Shown here: positions 1 to 10,619 of the stretch, one piece after another
How positions within the stretch are numbered: the stretch's first letter is position 1
Layout of the letters: the number at the start of each line of letters is the position of its first letter
Source of the DNA: Effrenium voratum
Taxonomy: Eukaryota; Sar; Dinophyceae; Suessiales; Symbiodiniaceae
Reading direction: 5' to 3'
NCBI GenBank assembly: GCA_963377175.1
Contig: CAUJNA010000525.1
Span: forward strand, 1 to 64,000
Length of the DNA: 64,000 bases
The notes under the pieces: generated by a model
The model's input: only the letters and a program-made list of their open reading frames with translations
Databases searched by the model: none
What the model was told of the DNA's origin: nothing
Program-made: the position numbers and the translations under genes

Positions 1-1981
1 GCACCAAACAAGGCTGTCCTGGAATTGCGCCTTTTTCCATGAAATGGGCGCTGCAATGGCACAAAAGAAAAGCACATGTCTGGTGCGCTATCCCGGAAGA
101 GTGCACACAGAAGGTCGTCCACAAAAAGGAAGGCTTTGTGGGCTTCCAGGCTAGCAACCCATGCACCTGACGAAGCAAGAATGCGCCGGTGCGCTGCCAC
201 CAGAAAGCCGAGAAACGGCCCCCAAAATGGCACACTCTGTAATGGTAGAGCTTTCCTTGAAAGGCAAAGAGTAGAAGGCCATGCTCTTCAGGGCGGACTT
301 GGACCTGTTTGTGTGCGGCTTAAAGTCAATGCTGGCGCCTATGAAGGCGCCTGGGAGTGTCTTCTGGCTGCGTGGACAGCGCCAGGTCCGATGCCATTGG
401 CAAGCTCAGGCGCTCTGGCAGATGGCATCTGGTATTGACTTGGCACACGGTGCTGTCCAAGACAAGGCGCGGCTCTTTCCCTTCTGCGAAAACGACATTT
501 AACTTGCCTACGGCAATGCCTAAGGGCCATTTTTCCCGAGCGTCGGCTATGCTAAGGCTGGTTTCAACAATCCAGTTGTTGGCAATTTCCTTGCGCAGCA
601 AGCCTTGCACGGTTTCTGGCTCGTCTTCGGCCATCTTCCAGTTGCCCTCACAAACTTCCAGATCCGGCGGCAGCGCGGAGTCTGGCTTTTTTGCCGGCCA
701 TTGAAGGCTTGGCGGCAAGGCTGACACGGCTCCTGTCGGTACTCCGTGTTGCAAAAATGGCAGAAGGGCCATGTCTGGGTCGCCCCAAGATTTGGCCAGG
801 GCCTGCAGCAGGTGGAGTCGGTATGGCTGTCCTGCCTCGGGGCTCATGTCTGAAGGGCAGGGCATAGAGTTGCCACCTCCAGGGGCAGTCCGGAGAACCG
901 CTTTTGATGTGTGCCAGGATTCGTGGCACCAGTTTGCGCTCATGCATCCAATGCAGCCAGGGCCTGGCGACTGCTTGCAGCGGGTGTTCTGGTTTGGGAC
1001 GACACCAATCTGCGGAGGAGTGCATTCCTGCTCCGTCGCAGGTGGGGAGCCTGCAAGGCGCCAGTGTGATGGGCCTGGAGAAATTGGAGTGCAATGGCAG
1101 TGCTTGTCGGAAGGAGCCGGTTTTACTGACCCTTCCTATGCCTACCTGGGCCAGTTGCAGGGCCAGGGAAGGGGGGTATTCAGCGGTCAGGGTGCTGAGG
1201 TATACCCCTTGTTCTTTCACGCCTGCAATGCTCTGATGCTTGTATGAGTGATTGCAGCGAGCCTCCAGGGCCCGTATTTTCGAACTGTTGCAGCCGAACG
1301 CCCATGACTTCGAGAAGGCTTTGTTGCGCATGCAGGCGTCTACCCACACCAGGGCACACTGGTGATCGCGTAGCATTTGGAAGTTGGCCTCTTCCAGCCA
1401 GGACATGGCTGATGGTGGCTGTTCCCAAATGCCAACGCCTCCTTTGGAGACCACTGCTCTGAACAGGGCTCTACCACGGTCGTGGATGGTCTTGCTATCC
1501 AGCAGTTTTTTACGCTGTGCAGGCGAAAGGCCGGGGACCCCGTCCATATACTGCGGCGTTCTCAAGGCTTTGGCCCGCCCGGGCGTAGTTTGAGTCTGGA
1601 GTATTCTTTGCAAGGCGGGGCAAGCGTGATCAGGGCCACGATTCCTGACCAGCAGAGTCTGAGGAGGGCCTCGAAGACTTCGTCATCCAGGATGTTGTGA
1701 GCAGTGTCTCCATCTAGGTCAAAAGGCTCGAAGCAGTCAAGGCCAAGGCTAATGGCGGCCGACGTCACTGGGTGCAGCCTACCTGCAAACACGTCCAAAA
1801 AGAGCCGCTTTGAGGCTGGATGCAACGGTGAGTCCGATGAGCTTGCCTGGGCGGGCGTGTGTGGCCTTGGCCAAGCGCTTGGCTCGCTACGGTGCGCAGG
1901 CAAGGCATGAGGCCCGCCGTGGGGCAAGGCCGGCGGAGGCGCGGCTGCCCGATCCTGTGCCGGTCCAAGATCCGGGCTGTT
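1..1981 (-). pseudogene. Pol of copy C: methyltransferase-like domain plus reverse transcriptase, 5' part
   Basis: The reading frame begins directly after the Gag UGA. A Rossmann-type motif (FLDVFAGR, near 1780-1800), a PPC motif (APPCKEYSR, near 1610-1640) and EQPPSAMSW (near 1400, in place of the ENP motif) follow the order of C5 cytosine methyltransferases. The block then passes through frame breaks into a reverse transcriptase. PRLVLDSTV near 450 fits an RT region, and FVDDLL at 108-125 matches the YxDD catalytic motif with Phe for Tyr. At least three frames are needed to read it through, so it is scored as a pseudogene. The RT 3' part and RNase H are cut off by the window start. Confidence 0.75.
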
Positions 1982-1984
1982 TCA
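1982..1984 (-). other. In-frame UGA between Gag and Pol, copy C
   Basis: After the Gag zinc finger the codons run CAC ACG TGA AAC AGC, and the methyltransferase frame continues with no further stop and no frame change. The same arrangement is present in copies A and B. A readthrough function is inferred from that recurrence. Confidence 0.65.
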
Positions 1985-3210
1985 CGTGTGTTTATTGTGA
2001 TCCATGGCGGGGTGCTTTTGCTGGCAGCCTACAATGGCGCACACGTGGGCGAAAGGGCACTGGTCATTAGTGCAACTGCCCATCTGGTAGCGCCGGCAGA
2101 CCTCGCGCCCTTTATAGGTAGTGCACACTCTGCCTTGGGCTTTGGCGAAGGCAAGGCTCCTTTGGACTTCCCCTTGCCTTTCTTGGTGGGGCGTGAAGGC
2201 ATGCGGGCTGGCTTAAGGTCGCGCTTGGGTCCCCTTTGCCTTGGTGTTGCGGGGCGTGGTGGTGCTGGCACGGATGGCTTGGACAATTTTGGGCGCAGCT
2301 GTAGGAGGCTGCGCACATCGTTTCTCATGTGCGTCAGCTCGTACAAGGCGTCATCCAGGGACCATTGCTGCCCTAGAAGGTCGGATATGGCTGCCCAGAG
2401 CTTGCGATCAGCTGACAGAAGCTCTTGGGTATTCACCGTACGAAGGCCTAGGTTGGGATCTGGCTGTGTGAGACACAGGTCGGCTATTTTCTTGTCGAAG
2501 GCCTTGAGGCTCGACAGGTGCGCTGCTTGGCACAGGGCCAGGGCATTGCGAAACACGGTCTGGATGCGGGTGAGCCACCCCGCTGACAGCGAGTGGTGCT
2601 CCACGGACACCTCCGGTGTGTCGTCAAAGAAGGCCTGACTCAGGAGCTGTAACTCTGAGCGCAATTCCATGCGTTCCTGGTATTGCCGTGATGAAAGGCG
2701 ATACTGCCAGGGCACCCACTTCAGGGACTGCCCGGGCTTCAGGCCCTCGTGCACTAGGCTCAGAAGGCGGATGGACGGCGTGGTGTCCGCGTCCAGCAGC
2801 TCACCGGGGTAATTGGATTTGAAGGTCTCTACCAGGCTTGACACGCGTTCGGATGTGAGCTTGGGTGGCAAGTGCTCCGCCCAAGATGCGATTTGATTGG
2901 GCTGCGTGCATGGCGACCCGGAGCTGGCGGCCGGTTCGGGAGGCTCTGAGTGCAGGCTGAGCCGATGGCATTCGGCTAGGGCTTTCCTAAGGCGCGCTGC
3001 TGCCACACTCGATTCTGGATCCTCTATGTTGTTGGCTGTCCAGAAGTCCCTGGCAGAAACTATGAAAGGCTGCAAGTCTGCAATGTTGGGGAAGGCGAAG
3101 GCGAAGTCAGAAGGGCAGTCAAAACCTCTGGCCAAAACGAGGTTGTGCAGGCCTTCAGGGACCCGGGCTTCTGTCAGGACGTCCTGTAGCCGATCGCGAT
3201 CCATGTGCAT
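1982..3210 (-). pseudogene. Gag-like protein with CCCH zinc finger, copy C (one frameshift)
   Basis: The start chosen is ATG at 3210 (next ATG at 3204), because DRLQDVLTEARVPEGL aligns with the N-termini of Gag A and Gag B. A longer open frame reaches 3381 but has no counterpart in them. The protein has a helical N-terminal region, a long central region and a basic Lys/Pro-rich stretch. The long frame runs past the finger in the wrong register (its own stop is at 2029). Between about 2130 and 2260 the meaningful frame shifts, and the conserved C-terminus then reads CRRYQMGSCTNDQCPFAH, a CCCH-type finger (C-x7-C-x4-C-x3-H). Gag of this kind probably coats element RNA. The frameshift means this copy cannot make the complete protein. 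Confidence 0.75.
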
Positions 3211-3403
3211 CAGCAATGCATGCTTGGAGGGCTTGTTTGAGAGGAAAAGGGATAGCTGCGAAATGTGTACAGTCAGTGCGGATGGCAGGCTCTGGACCGG
3301 CGCTTGAGCACTGCTGAGTCGCCGACCTCTCATACCTAAGTTATCGAGTTGTGTCGAATTCGGCTGTGCTGTGTGCGTCAAGGCAGGGCATGAACAGCTT
3401 ATT

Positions 3404-5153
3404 TTAGCACAGCACGGCCATGCACGCCTTGCGCTTGCAGAGCTGCATGTCTGGATGAATCTGATGCACAGGGTACGAGCAATGCTTTAGATGCAAGCCG
3501 CAAGCTGTCTGTACTGAGTTGCCGTGAGTGCACTGCACGGCATGCGAATGCCAATTGAGTCGACTGCAAGGGCTGGCGCCTGCGTGCAAGGCGAGGGATC
3601 TGGTGAGCACGTCTGCTCATTTGGTGGTTCTTCTTCGGATTCGGCCTCCGAAGATTCCAAGGCGGCTCTTGCCACTGCGAGTGCCTCCTCATCTGCATCC
3701 AGGGCTGTGGACAGCAGACTGTCCACCTCCCTGTGGTACAAGAATCTTGTCAGGCTGGGTGGGAGGCTCTGAAGCTTCAGATGGCTTGGAGGGCTACCCT
3801 GTGGAACCTGAAAGGCTGGTTTCATGGTTGGGCTGCCCCCCCCGAGCCATTGGTCGGGGGGGTCTCCAGCCCCGTCTGATGGCGGAGGTGAGCTCAGACT
3901 GCACCCACAAGGCTTCTATGGTGTCGTCCCTGCTGTACAGCAGTGCGGACGAGAGGGTGGTGTCCCTGAAGCCTTCTGCTGTCTTCCGGAAGGCGTAGCT
4001 GCGCTGCTGCACTGAGTAATGCGCATTTAAGGCTGTGAAGGGTAAACGAGGATGCCTCGTGCTGGGTGACCAGCTGGCCGCCTTCCAATTTCCATGGCAA
4101 CTGTATGGCCCAGCGCAGGCATACCAGTGCTTGCAAATAGGACATCGGACGCGAAAGGCTGGGGCATGTGTGAGACTCCAGGTTTGGAATGCAGGGCAAA
4201 ATGAAGTCGGGTACAAATGAATCTCCCCATTCGGCGTGGGTGGCGTCTAAAGCTTGACTGAGCAGAGCCAGCCACTTCACTAGCCAGGATGCGCTAATGT
4301 CTTCACCTCGGAAACCGAAAGGCAGGCATGCGAAGGGCTGTCCCTGGCAAGTTGTCTTGGTGGCCCAACACAGGCCCCGAAGTGCCTGCGCAGACAGCGA
4401 GAGAGCGGAGGGCTTGATTCTCTGAATGTCCCCAAATCGTAGGCTGCAATGTGCGCACAAAAGCAGGGCGCCTAGTAACAGGCCCACGGCGGGCGTGCAA
4501 GCGGGGGAAACTATGTGTTCCTCCCATGCGGCAAGTATAGCCAGTGGCAAAGGCAAGGCTTCCCGTCGATCGTGTGGTTTAGGGTTGTAGGCAAAGGACT
4601 TGATTAAAGGACTACCCATCAAGTCTAGCAGGCTTGATATCTGCCCAATGCGCGCAAACCAAGACAGGGCCTTGCTCATCATGATGGCACTGCATTTGAG
4701 CGCCGTGCGGTCCTCTGCTTGGGACACATGGCAGCCTGCGATGAAATCTGAAAGATGGGCCAGGGTAAGGCTCAGCAAATCACCCACGCACTGATTTACA
4801 AAGGTGAGAAAAAGGCGGATGGCACGGAGGTACTGCGACAGCGTGCCCCCCGAAAATTTCCGCAGCGATGCTTCAACAAGGATCTGCGGGTGCTGCGAGG
4901 CTTCCAGGGCTTGCGCCAGCTTGCTGCTAGCGACGCAGGATTTGAGTATCAGAACCCATTCGGCAGTACACTTGTCCTTCAGCGTGGCTTGCAGCTGAGC
5001 AGTAGAAGAGGGCTCAGATGGGCGCACAGGGCCATATGGCCTGGGCATTGCAGGCCTGGCGCCGAACACGCGGCGTAAGGGCATCGCTGTGATTGGCGGG
5101 CTGAGCAGGGATCGAACCTGGTCTGTGCGTTCCTGGCTGATGTGTGACTGCAA
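3404..5153 (-). pseudogene. Tyrosine recombinase of copy C (frameshifted)
   Basis: The longest frame (5153-3894) has a core-binding region (GTLSQYLRAIRLFLTF) and then a catalytic domain with CSLRFGDIQRI (box I Arg), HSLK (box II, Lys where Arg is usual) and RRLQGHH. The nucleophile region LLYSRDD lies in another frame (ORF ending 3794). The acidic tail (SEAESEEEPPNE) is in a third block ending at 3487. A last Cys-rich stretch near 3404-3610 resembles the C-terminal CGR/CxxC segment of the YR in copy B. The enzyme would integrate the circular DNA form of the element. At least two frame breaks make it non-functional as sequenced. Confidence 0.75.
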
Positions 5154-5589
5154 GGCTAGACTGCGAGGCCAAGGCCTGCAGGGCGGCCGGGGCTTTTGCC
5201 GAGCACAATCTGCTGGAGCGCAGAAAAAACAAAGAGAGCGAGCTGCCTTAATTCACGTTCAGATGCTCAGATTCGGGATTATTTTGCAAGGGCTTGGAAT
5301 CCGGGACGGAATCAGAATGACATCAGCACTCTAGGGTGTCCGCTCGGATGACGTTGCCCGTCGGGTGGCCATGGCCGGTTTGCACTACATCGGCATGGAG
5401 CTATGTTTGGTACCACAGCACTTCCCGGTGTATCTGGGGAATGTGTTATCCTTGCCATGGCATATCATGCAATGCCAAATGGCCTTGTACATTCGACCCG
5501 GCCCAACAACCGAGGCATTTGGCGGTGGCCACGGTGACACTGCAGTCACGCAACGTAGGGCATGCTCATTCCACGAGTGGCCCTCTTTG
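5154..5589. other. No gene recognised
   Basis: Short open frames on both strands lack family resemblance. The region lies upstream of the YR start of copy C and could contain its left end, but no terminal repeat was found. Confidence 0.5.
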
Positions 5590-6335
5590 CCATGATGGAT
5601 AGCGCGGACGGTTTTTGATGACCGCAAGATTTGTTCCCCATTTCGTTTCGTTCAGATGCAGGACTATGGAATCAGTCTTGACATGGGCATGGCGCCCGGA
5701 CAGGTTTCAGGACTGCTTTAAAAGTACTCGCATTTGGGGCTTTTGGGATGGCGCTTTCCGTTTCATGGAAGCAGACGCCGATCCACACCCGCTGATTCTG
5801 TCAGATTGCATATTATCTGGGCGCTATGCATCTACACATTCCTTTGCGGTGTATTGGCATGACGCGCAGCTATGAACGGTAGCATTCCCTAGACCCGCCT
5901 CTTGGCGGCTTCTCAGTGGCTACAACAAACTTTTCCGGAAGTACTTCACCTTGCCATGATGGTTTAGTATGGACGGTTTTGATGGCCGCCGGATGTATGC
6001 TCCTTTGCTTCTGATGCCGGGCTTTGAGATTCTTCTTGGCAGAGGCATGGCGCCCGCCAGCGTTCTCAGATGACTTCAAAGTTTCGGAGGCATGGGGTTT
6101 TTCTTAGGAAATGCGCCGGATTTCTGCTGAAGCGGCCGGGCCATATCCGATATCTTGCTTTGGCCGCATCTCTTTGGGCTTTTATGAGGTTGCACATGTA
6201 TTTATTTGCGATGCATCGGCATGATGCCCAACTTTATACGGTGCCACTTTCTGGCTTCACTTTGGGAGTGGCTCATCCATGGACGAGCATGGGATGCCTC
6301 AGCATGTTTCACTTGGAATTCAGGTTTTTCTCAGA
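5590..6335. repeat. Two diverged tandem units of about 365 bp
   Basis: Several short strings recur at a near-constant offset: GACGGTTTTTGATG near 5604 and GACGGTTTTGATGG near 5970; GGCATGGCGCCCG near 5686 and 6044; and a GGCATGA-centred stretch near 5855 and 6215. The offset is 358-366 bp. No coding potential was recognised here or in 6336-6748. Confidence 0.55.
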
Positions 6336-6748
6336 TGCCGGTGTCGCCTGAGTCACATTTGCCCGGCAACCAAAGGTGCCGCTTTCTGAGATGTTTGGGT
6401 CGTTCCTCTTTGGCCGGTCGTCCCACCCCGTTGCTCCCCTGGTGTTTTTGGGCTTGGTTTGGTTTTCTGTTGTGGTGTCTGCTTCCTTGTTTCTTGTTTG
6501 ATGTTTGACGAGGGTTGGGACGGACGAGAACCTGTTTATCTGTAAATCCGACTTTGGTCGGTTCAATGGCGCAACAATGGTTGCGCCTGTTTTGCTGGCG
6601 GGAACCAGACTTCGGTCGTGGCCCGTCCAGCGCGAAGCTCGGGGTCCGCAAATCTGTGTGAGTTAGTGCACCGAATTCTCAGCGAGCATTTGTTTCGGCT
6701 TTGCAGCGTTTGGCTCGAGCGAGTTGGGAACAATCCTTCGGACCAAAC

Positions 6749-7330
6749 ATGGCAGACGCCAAGCTCGCTCTTGCAGCGGCGGCGCCAGTTGCGACGCCCT
6801 GCCGAGCCCCGCTAGCGGCGCTGCAATCGCCCATTTGGCAATGCATCCACGCCAGCGCGGAGAGACGCAAAGAAGAGCTGGAGGCAGAGGCGGCGGCGGC
6901 GCTCAAGCGCTCCAAGCGCAAGAGCGAGAGAGCAAGCCGGAGTTCACCCAAGCGTCGCCGCAAGGCCAAGTCTGGCCGCGACAGGCAGAGCGATGTGGTC
7001 GCAGCTGGCTGCCAAGACGGGGTCGCAGCTGGTTGCCGCCTCGCCAGCCGTAGCAGAAGACCTGGATAAAGCTTGTCCCGCTTGTGGATATTCCTGGTGC
7101 AGGTGCTGGCAGCAGGCCCTTAATCCAGGACACGAGCTTAGCCCGATAAACTCCAAGGACTACGACCGTCTGTGGGAGGGCTTCGAGCAGCAAGAAGTGC
7201 AAGACATCTTCACGGCCAGTGAAGCGGAGCCGTGCGCAGCACGCAGCAGCAGCGCTGGGCCCAAGCAGGACGAAGTCCAGCCAAAGCAGGGCGAAGCCGG
7301 CCGACGGCAGACGAGAAGGTGGGCAAAGGC
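6749..7330 (+). CDS. N-terminal part of the Rep-like gene (two frame changes)
   Basis: ATG at 6749 opens a frame (MADAKLALAAAAPVATPC, then a Lys/Arg/Ser-rich stretch) that stops at 7069. Another frame, open from about 6993, reads DKACPACGYSWCRCW and DYDRLWEGFEQQEV, which looks like real protein with a possible Cys-rich metal site. It runs into the frame of the helicase ORF near 7320. The simplest reading is one gene of about 800 residues with two frameshifts, or small introns, in its 5' third. The basic N-terminus could be a nuclear targeting region. The function of this part is not recognised. Confidence 0.45.
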
Positions 7331-9154
7331 AGTCGGCGGGCTAACCCCAAGCCGCGCAATAAGACGCGAGGGAAGAAGTCGCCGGCAGGCCCGCAGCGGC
7401 CAGAGGACCAGCCAGCGCAGCCGGCGGAGGCGCCGCGTGAAGACTTGGAAGGCAAGCCGCAGCGAGTCTTCCACATCGTCTTCTCGCACCCGCGAGAAGA
7501 TGTGCCTGGGCGAAAGAACCCAAAGGATTTGACAAGACAAGAATTTGCGGACAAGCTGGACAGCGTCTTCCAGGATGCAACCCGCGACAGCGCGGCGCAG
7601 ATCTTGAAGCTGTCTGTCTTCCAAGAGCTGCACGAAAACGAGGAGCCGCACATGCACGCAGCGATGCAAGTCTCGGAGCCCATACGGCACACCCGACTGT
7701 TCCGGACCTTGCGCGAGAAGCATGGAATTTTTATCCACTTGGAAGACGGCCACAGGACCTACTGGGGCATTGTGGCGTACTTGGCGGTGCCGTCCGAGAG
7801 CAAGCCGGACGTCGACGCCAGCCCGTGGCTTAGCAAGGGCCATCCGCCCGTGGTGGAGCTGCTCAGCGACATCCCCAAAGGAGCGGTGAACTCCGTGAAA
7901 GAGAGAGTTCGCAAGTGGCTGGCAGAGGTGCACGGCATCAAGCTGGGCAGGGTGCAGCCCCTGTCCCACGGGCAATTCGTCGACTACATCGTGGCCAACA
8001 AGATTTCGGACAAGTCCATCCTATACTCGCACCTGGAGCAGCGCACCTCGGACAAAATAGAGCCGGTGCGCGAATTCTTTTTCAGGCACTTCAAGGACAT
8101 TCCGACGCTGCTGGCAACCGTGTGGGACATCCAAGCGTCCACGGATAACTTGAAGAGACTGAAGATGTCTCCCTGGGAATTGGTGTGCGCCGCGGCGCGC
8201 GACAAGTGCGTCTGTGACGGCTTGTGGATACCGCTGATGCGAGACAATCTGCGGGTGCAGTGCGAGAACTTCCCCCCGCAGATGTCGCAAGAAGAAAAGC
8301 CGGAGGAGGCCAGGCTGATAGCGGCGATAACTAGGACGCTGCAGGTCGGCGCCGAGAAGTTCAACAATTTGTTCTTCTACGGGCCACGCAACGCGGGTAA
8401 ATCCTGCGCGATCGACCCGGTGACGTACATCTTCGGAGCCAAGCTCACATACACCAGGCCTGCAGGAAAATGCAACTTTCCGTTGCAGGGGATTGTGAGC
8501 AAAAAAGTAGCTGTGCTACAAGATCTGCGACCACAAAGCATGCGGATCGGGTGGGACAGCCTGCTCGTTCTGTTGGAGGGGCAACACGTCGCCGTGCCCA
8601 TGCCTCGAAACGTGAACTCCGAGGATGTGACGTGGTCTGCAAAGGGCATGCCTTTCTTCATCAGCGGATCTGACAAGCTGCGGATCTCCACGGAGGACGC
8701 ATACCGCGAAGGTGTGGACGTGGAGACGCAGAACGCCATGATGGCGGCCAGGTTTCGCTATTTTTACTTTCCGCACAGTCGCAGTGAGCGCGACTGTAAG
8801 CGGTGCCCGCCATGCGGCAGCTGCTTCAGCCGCTGGCTGCAAGGTCTGCCGGCGCCACCTCTCACTCCCCTGGCGAGCGGCTCATCCGCCCGATCCAGCC
8901 GCCGCAAGCATAGCAGCCCCAGCCGAAGCTCCAGCGGCGGCAGCGACAGCCAGGGCGAAGCCCGGGCCAGCGGCGACAGCAGCAGCCCGCGCAGAGAGGA
9001 GATCACCCCCCTCCCCGACGAGCAGGCCATCGTTGAGGACTTGCGCCGCAGCCTGCAGCTTGAGCAGGAAGAAGCCGAGGCCGAGGCCGACGCCCAGCTG
9101 GACGACTGCCGGGACCTGGAGGCGGAATATGCTTCTGGTTCTCCGTCGGTCTAG
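7232..9154 (+). CDS. Rep-like protein: HUH endonuclease motif plus superfamily-3 helicase
   Basis: The 640-codon open frame has no ATG near its left end, so it probably continues from 6749-7330. An N-terminal region (from about residue 80, FHIVFSHP) leads to PHMHAA near residue 140, a histidine-x-histidine motif of HUH nucleases. Tyrosines in TYWGIVAYL near 177-185 are candidates for the DNA-linked Tyr. Then come Walker A GPRNAGKS near 384, Walker B-like KVAVLQDLRP near 426 and FFISGSDKL near 475, in the order of an SF3 helicase. A Cys cluster (CKRCPPCGSC) and a Ser/Glu-rich tail follow. This layout is typical of rolling-circle replication initiators of ssDNA viruses and Rep-type transposons. 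The helicase motifs are clear; the nuclease assignment is weaker. Confidence 0.75.
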   Translation: MRSTQQQRWAQAGRSPAKAGRSRPTADEKVGKGSRRANPKPRNKTRGKKSPAGPQRPEDQPAQPAEAPREDLEGKPQRVFHIVFSHPREDVPGRKNPKDLTRQEFADKLDSVFQDATRDSAAQILKLSVFQELHENEEPHMHAAMQVSEPIRHTRLFRTLREKHGIFIHLEDGHRTYWGIVAYLAVPSESKPDVDASPWLSKGHPPVVELLSDIPKGAVNSVKERVRKWLAEVHGIKLGRVQPLSHGQFVDYIVANKISDKSILYSHLEQRTSDKIEPVREFFFRHFKDIPTLLATVWDIQASTDNLKRLKMSPWELVCAAARDKCVCDGLWIPLMRDNLRVQCENFPPQMSQEEKPEEARLIAAITRTLQVGAEKFNNLFFYGPRNAGKSCAIDPVTYIFGAKLTYTRPAGKCNFPLQGIVSKKVAVLQDLRPQSMRIGWDSLLVLLEGQHVAVPMPRNVNSEDVTWSAKGMPFFISGSDKLRISTEDAYREGVDVETQNAMMAARFRYFYFPHSRSERDCKRCPPCGSCFSRWLQGLPAPPLTPLASGSSARSSRRKHSSPSRSSSGGSDSQGEARASGDSSSPRREEITPLPDEQAIVEDLRRSLQLEQEEAEAEADAQLDDCRDLEAEYASGSPSV

Positions 9155-9207
9155 GATGTTTTAGGGGTAAGCGGACCTTCAGAACGAAGTGCCCGCAATT
9201 CTTGGGG

Positions 9208-9318
9208 GAGCAAGCTCGTCAAGAGCCTGCAGATGTGTAGCAAGAAAAACAGACTCGCCAAAGGCAGCAGCTGTCTGCGCATCGAGTTTGTGTGGGGGAG
9301 AGGCTTCGTGATCGCAGC
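9208..9318 (+). repeat. Repeat R1, 111 bp, shared with 24105-24217
   Basis: It starts GAGCAAGCTCGTC and ends GGCTTCGTGATCGCAGC, and aligns almost without gaps with 24105-24217 (R2) in the same orientation. It begins 53 bp after the Rep-like stop codon. The role is unknown. A conserved end, promoter or replication signal of a mobile element is possible. Confidence 0.8.
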
Positions 9319-9379
9319 TTGTGGATACCGCTTACTTGGATGACCGGTTGGGCTTGTAAGTGCTTGCAGCATTTGCATG

Positions 9380-9780
9380 AGTTAGTAACTAAGTTATAAC
9401 ATCGCTAACCTATGTTATAACCAACTTAAAGTAAGATATAAGTTGCGCAACAACAACAACTTGATGCGCAGACTTATAAGTACATACTAAGTAGCACGCG
9501 AAGTTGTTCAAGTTATAAGTGCTCACCGTTGAACTTACGGAGCGGCGTTGCAGCTTAGTTGCGGTAGTTATATGTACACTTATAAGTATCACTGTGCTGT
9601 TTAGCGCAAGGTTATAAGTTGGTTTGGTTGAAGTTACACAACGTCTATGGTTCAACTTGTGGGAGTTACGTCGCTGAAGTTATAACTTCGACTTGACCCA
9701 CTTACTATGTCCCACCGTTGGACTTAGTAAGTTCGACGTGTTGGACTTAGCAAGTCCGACGCGCTGGAGTTACGTGGCAT
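9380..9780. repeat. AT-rich array of TATAAGTT / GTTGGACTTA units
   Basis: Short, partly palindromic units recur many times (ACTTATAAGT, AGTTATAAC, CGTTGGACTTAGTAAG). Related units form the regular array at 22838-22994. There is no coding sense. It sits just beyond R1. Confidence 0.7.
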
Positions 9781-10619
9781 GTGTTTTGCAATTTACACCA
9801 CGCATTTTCTGGGTCACGCTGCCGCGAAATCATGTGGCGCAACTTTTCCGCAGTGGTTGGGCGTGTTTTTTACACTTTGAGTTTGAAAAAGCAAGTGCGA
9901 CGGGCGGTGAACATGCACGCTTGCAAGTGTAGCCTTGGATGTATATGTGAGAACTTTTTTCCATGCAAGATATCACTGGAAACCATAGTTGCAATAATTC
10001 AGACGTGTTTTTTTGCAAATACCAGTGGCTCAAACTGACTTGACATGTTGCAACAGCGCGAAGAACCTCTGGAGCAGGAAGTCTTTGTGCTTGTTGGCGG
10101 TCAATGTTTTGACATCGTTTTATGCTTGAAAGTTGCAGGGTGAACGTTTTGTGGTTTCGGATTGCGAACTTGTGGATGCATGTTTTGCACGTGGAACCCG
10201 CGTCGAATGCTGATGCTTCATGGAGGATAGCTCAGGGCCTCAGAACCGCTGCACGCATGTCACAAGACAAGAGCCGTTGCGTGTTTGCTTGCCGGGCAAA
10301 TTGCCATTCTCAATGTGTTGCGTTTGGAAATAGTGCAAAACAATGCTAAGTCTTTAGAGGGAATCATTTTGACCTGGTGACGTTGAGCCCATCTCGCTCG
10401 GTGTGTTGCAAGGTGTGCCCAGAAAGGTGTCTAAAGCTGGAAGCTGGCGTCGAAGGCGGGAATTGCAATTGCAGAGCGCCTTGCCAACTTGGCGCTCGCA
10501 GTCTTGCAGTAGCAGAGCACGCGTGCTCGCTGGCCGTATCCAAGTTGCATGTTGCGACCGCCTGTGGCCGTGCAGTCCTCAATCTATAGCAACAGCTATC
10601 TAGAGGGACGCCTGTTGAT
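9781..10619. other. No gene recognised
   Basis: Only short open frames occur, with no motif or family resemblance. It may hold the 5' flank of the gene at 10620. Confidence 0.5.

Larger units (their letters stand above)
1..5153 (-). mobile_element. Degenerate YR retroelement, copy C (runs off window start)
   Basis: Read on the minus strand, three coding blocks occur in the order tyrosine recombinase (about 5153-3404), Gag (3210-1982) and methyltransferase plus reverse transcriptase (1981-1). This is the order of the intact copy B at 57104-63797. The coding blocks carry at least five frame breaks, so the copy looks dead. RNase H and the 3' end lie outside the window. Terminal repeats were not identified. 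The element assignment rests on shared domain order and shared motifs with copies A and B. Confidence 0.8.
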
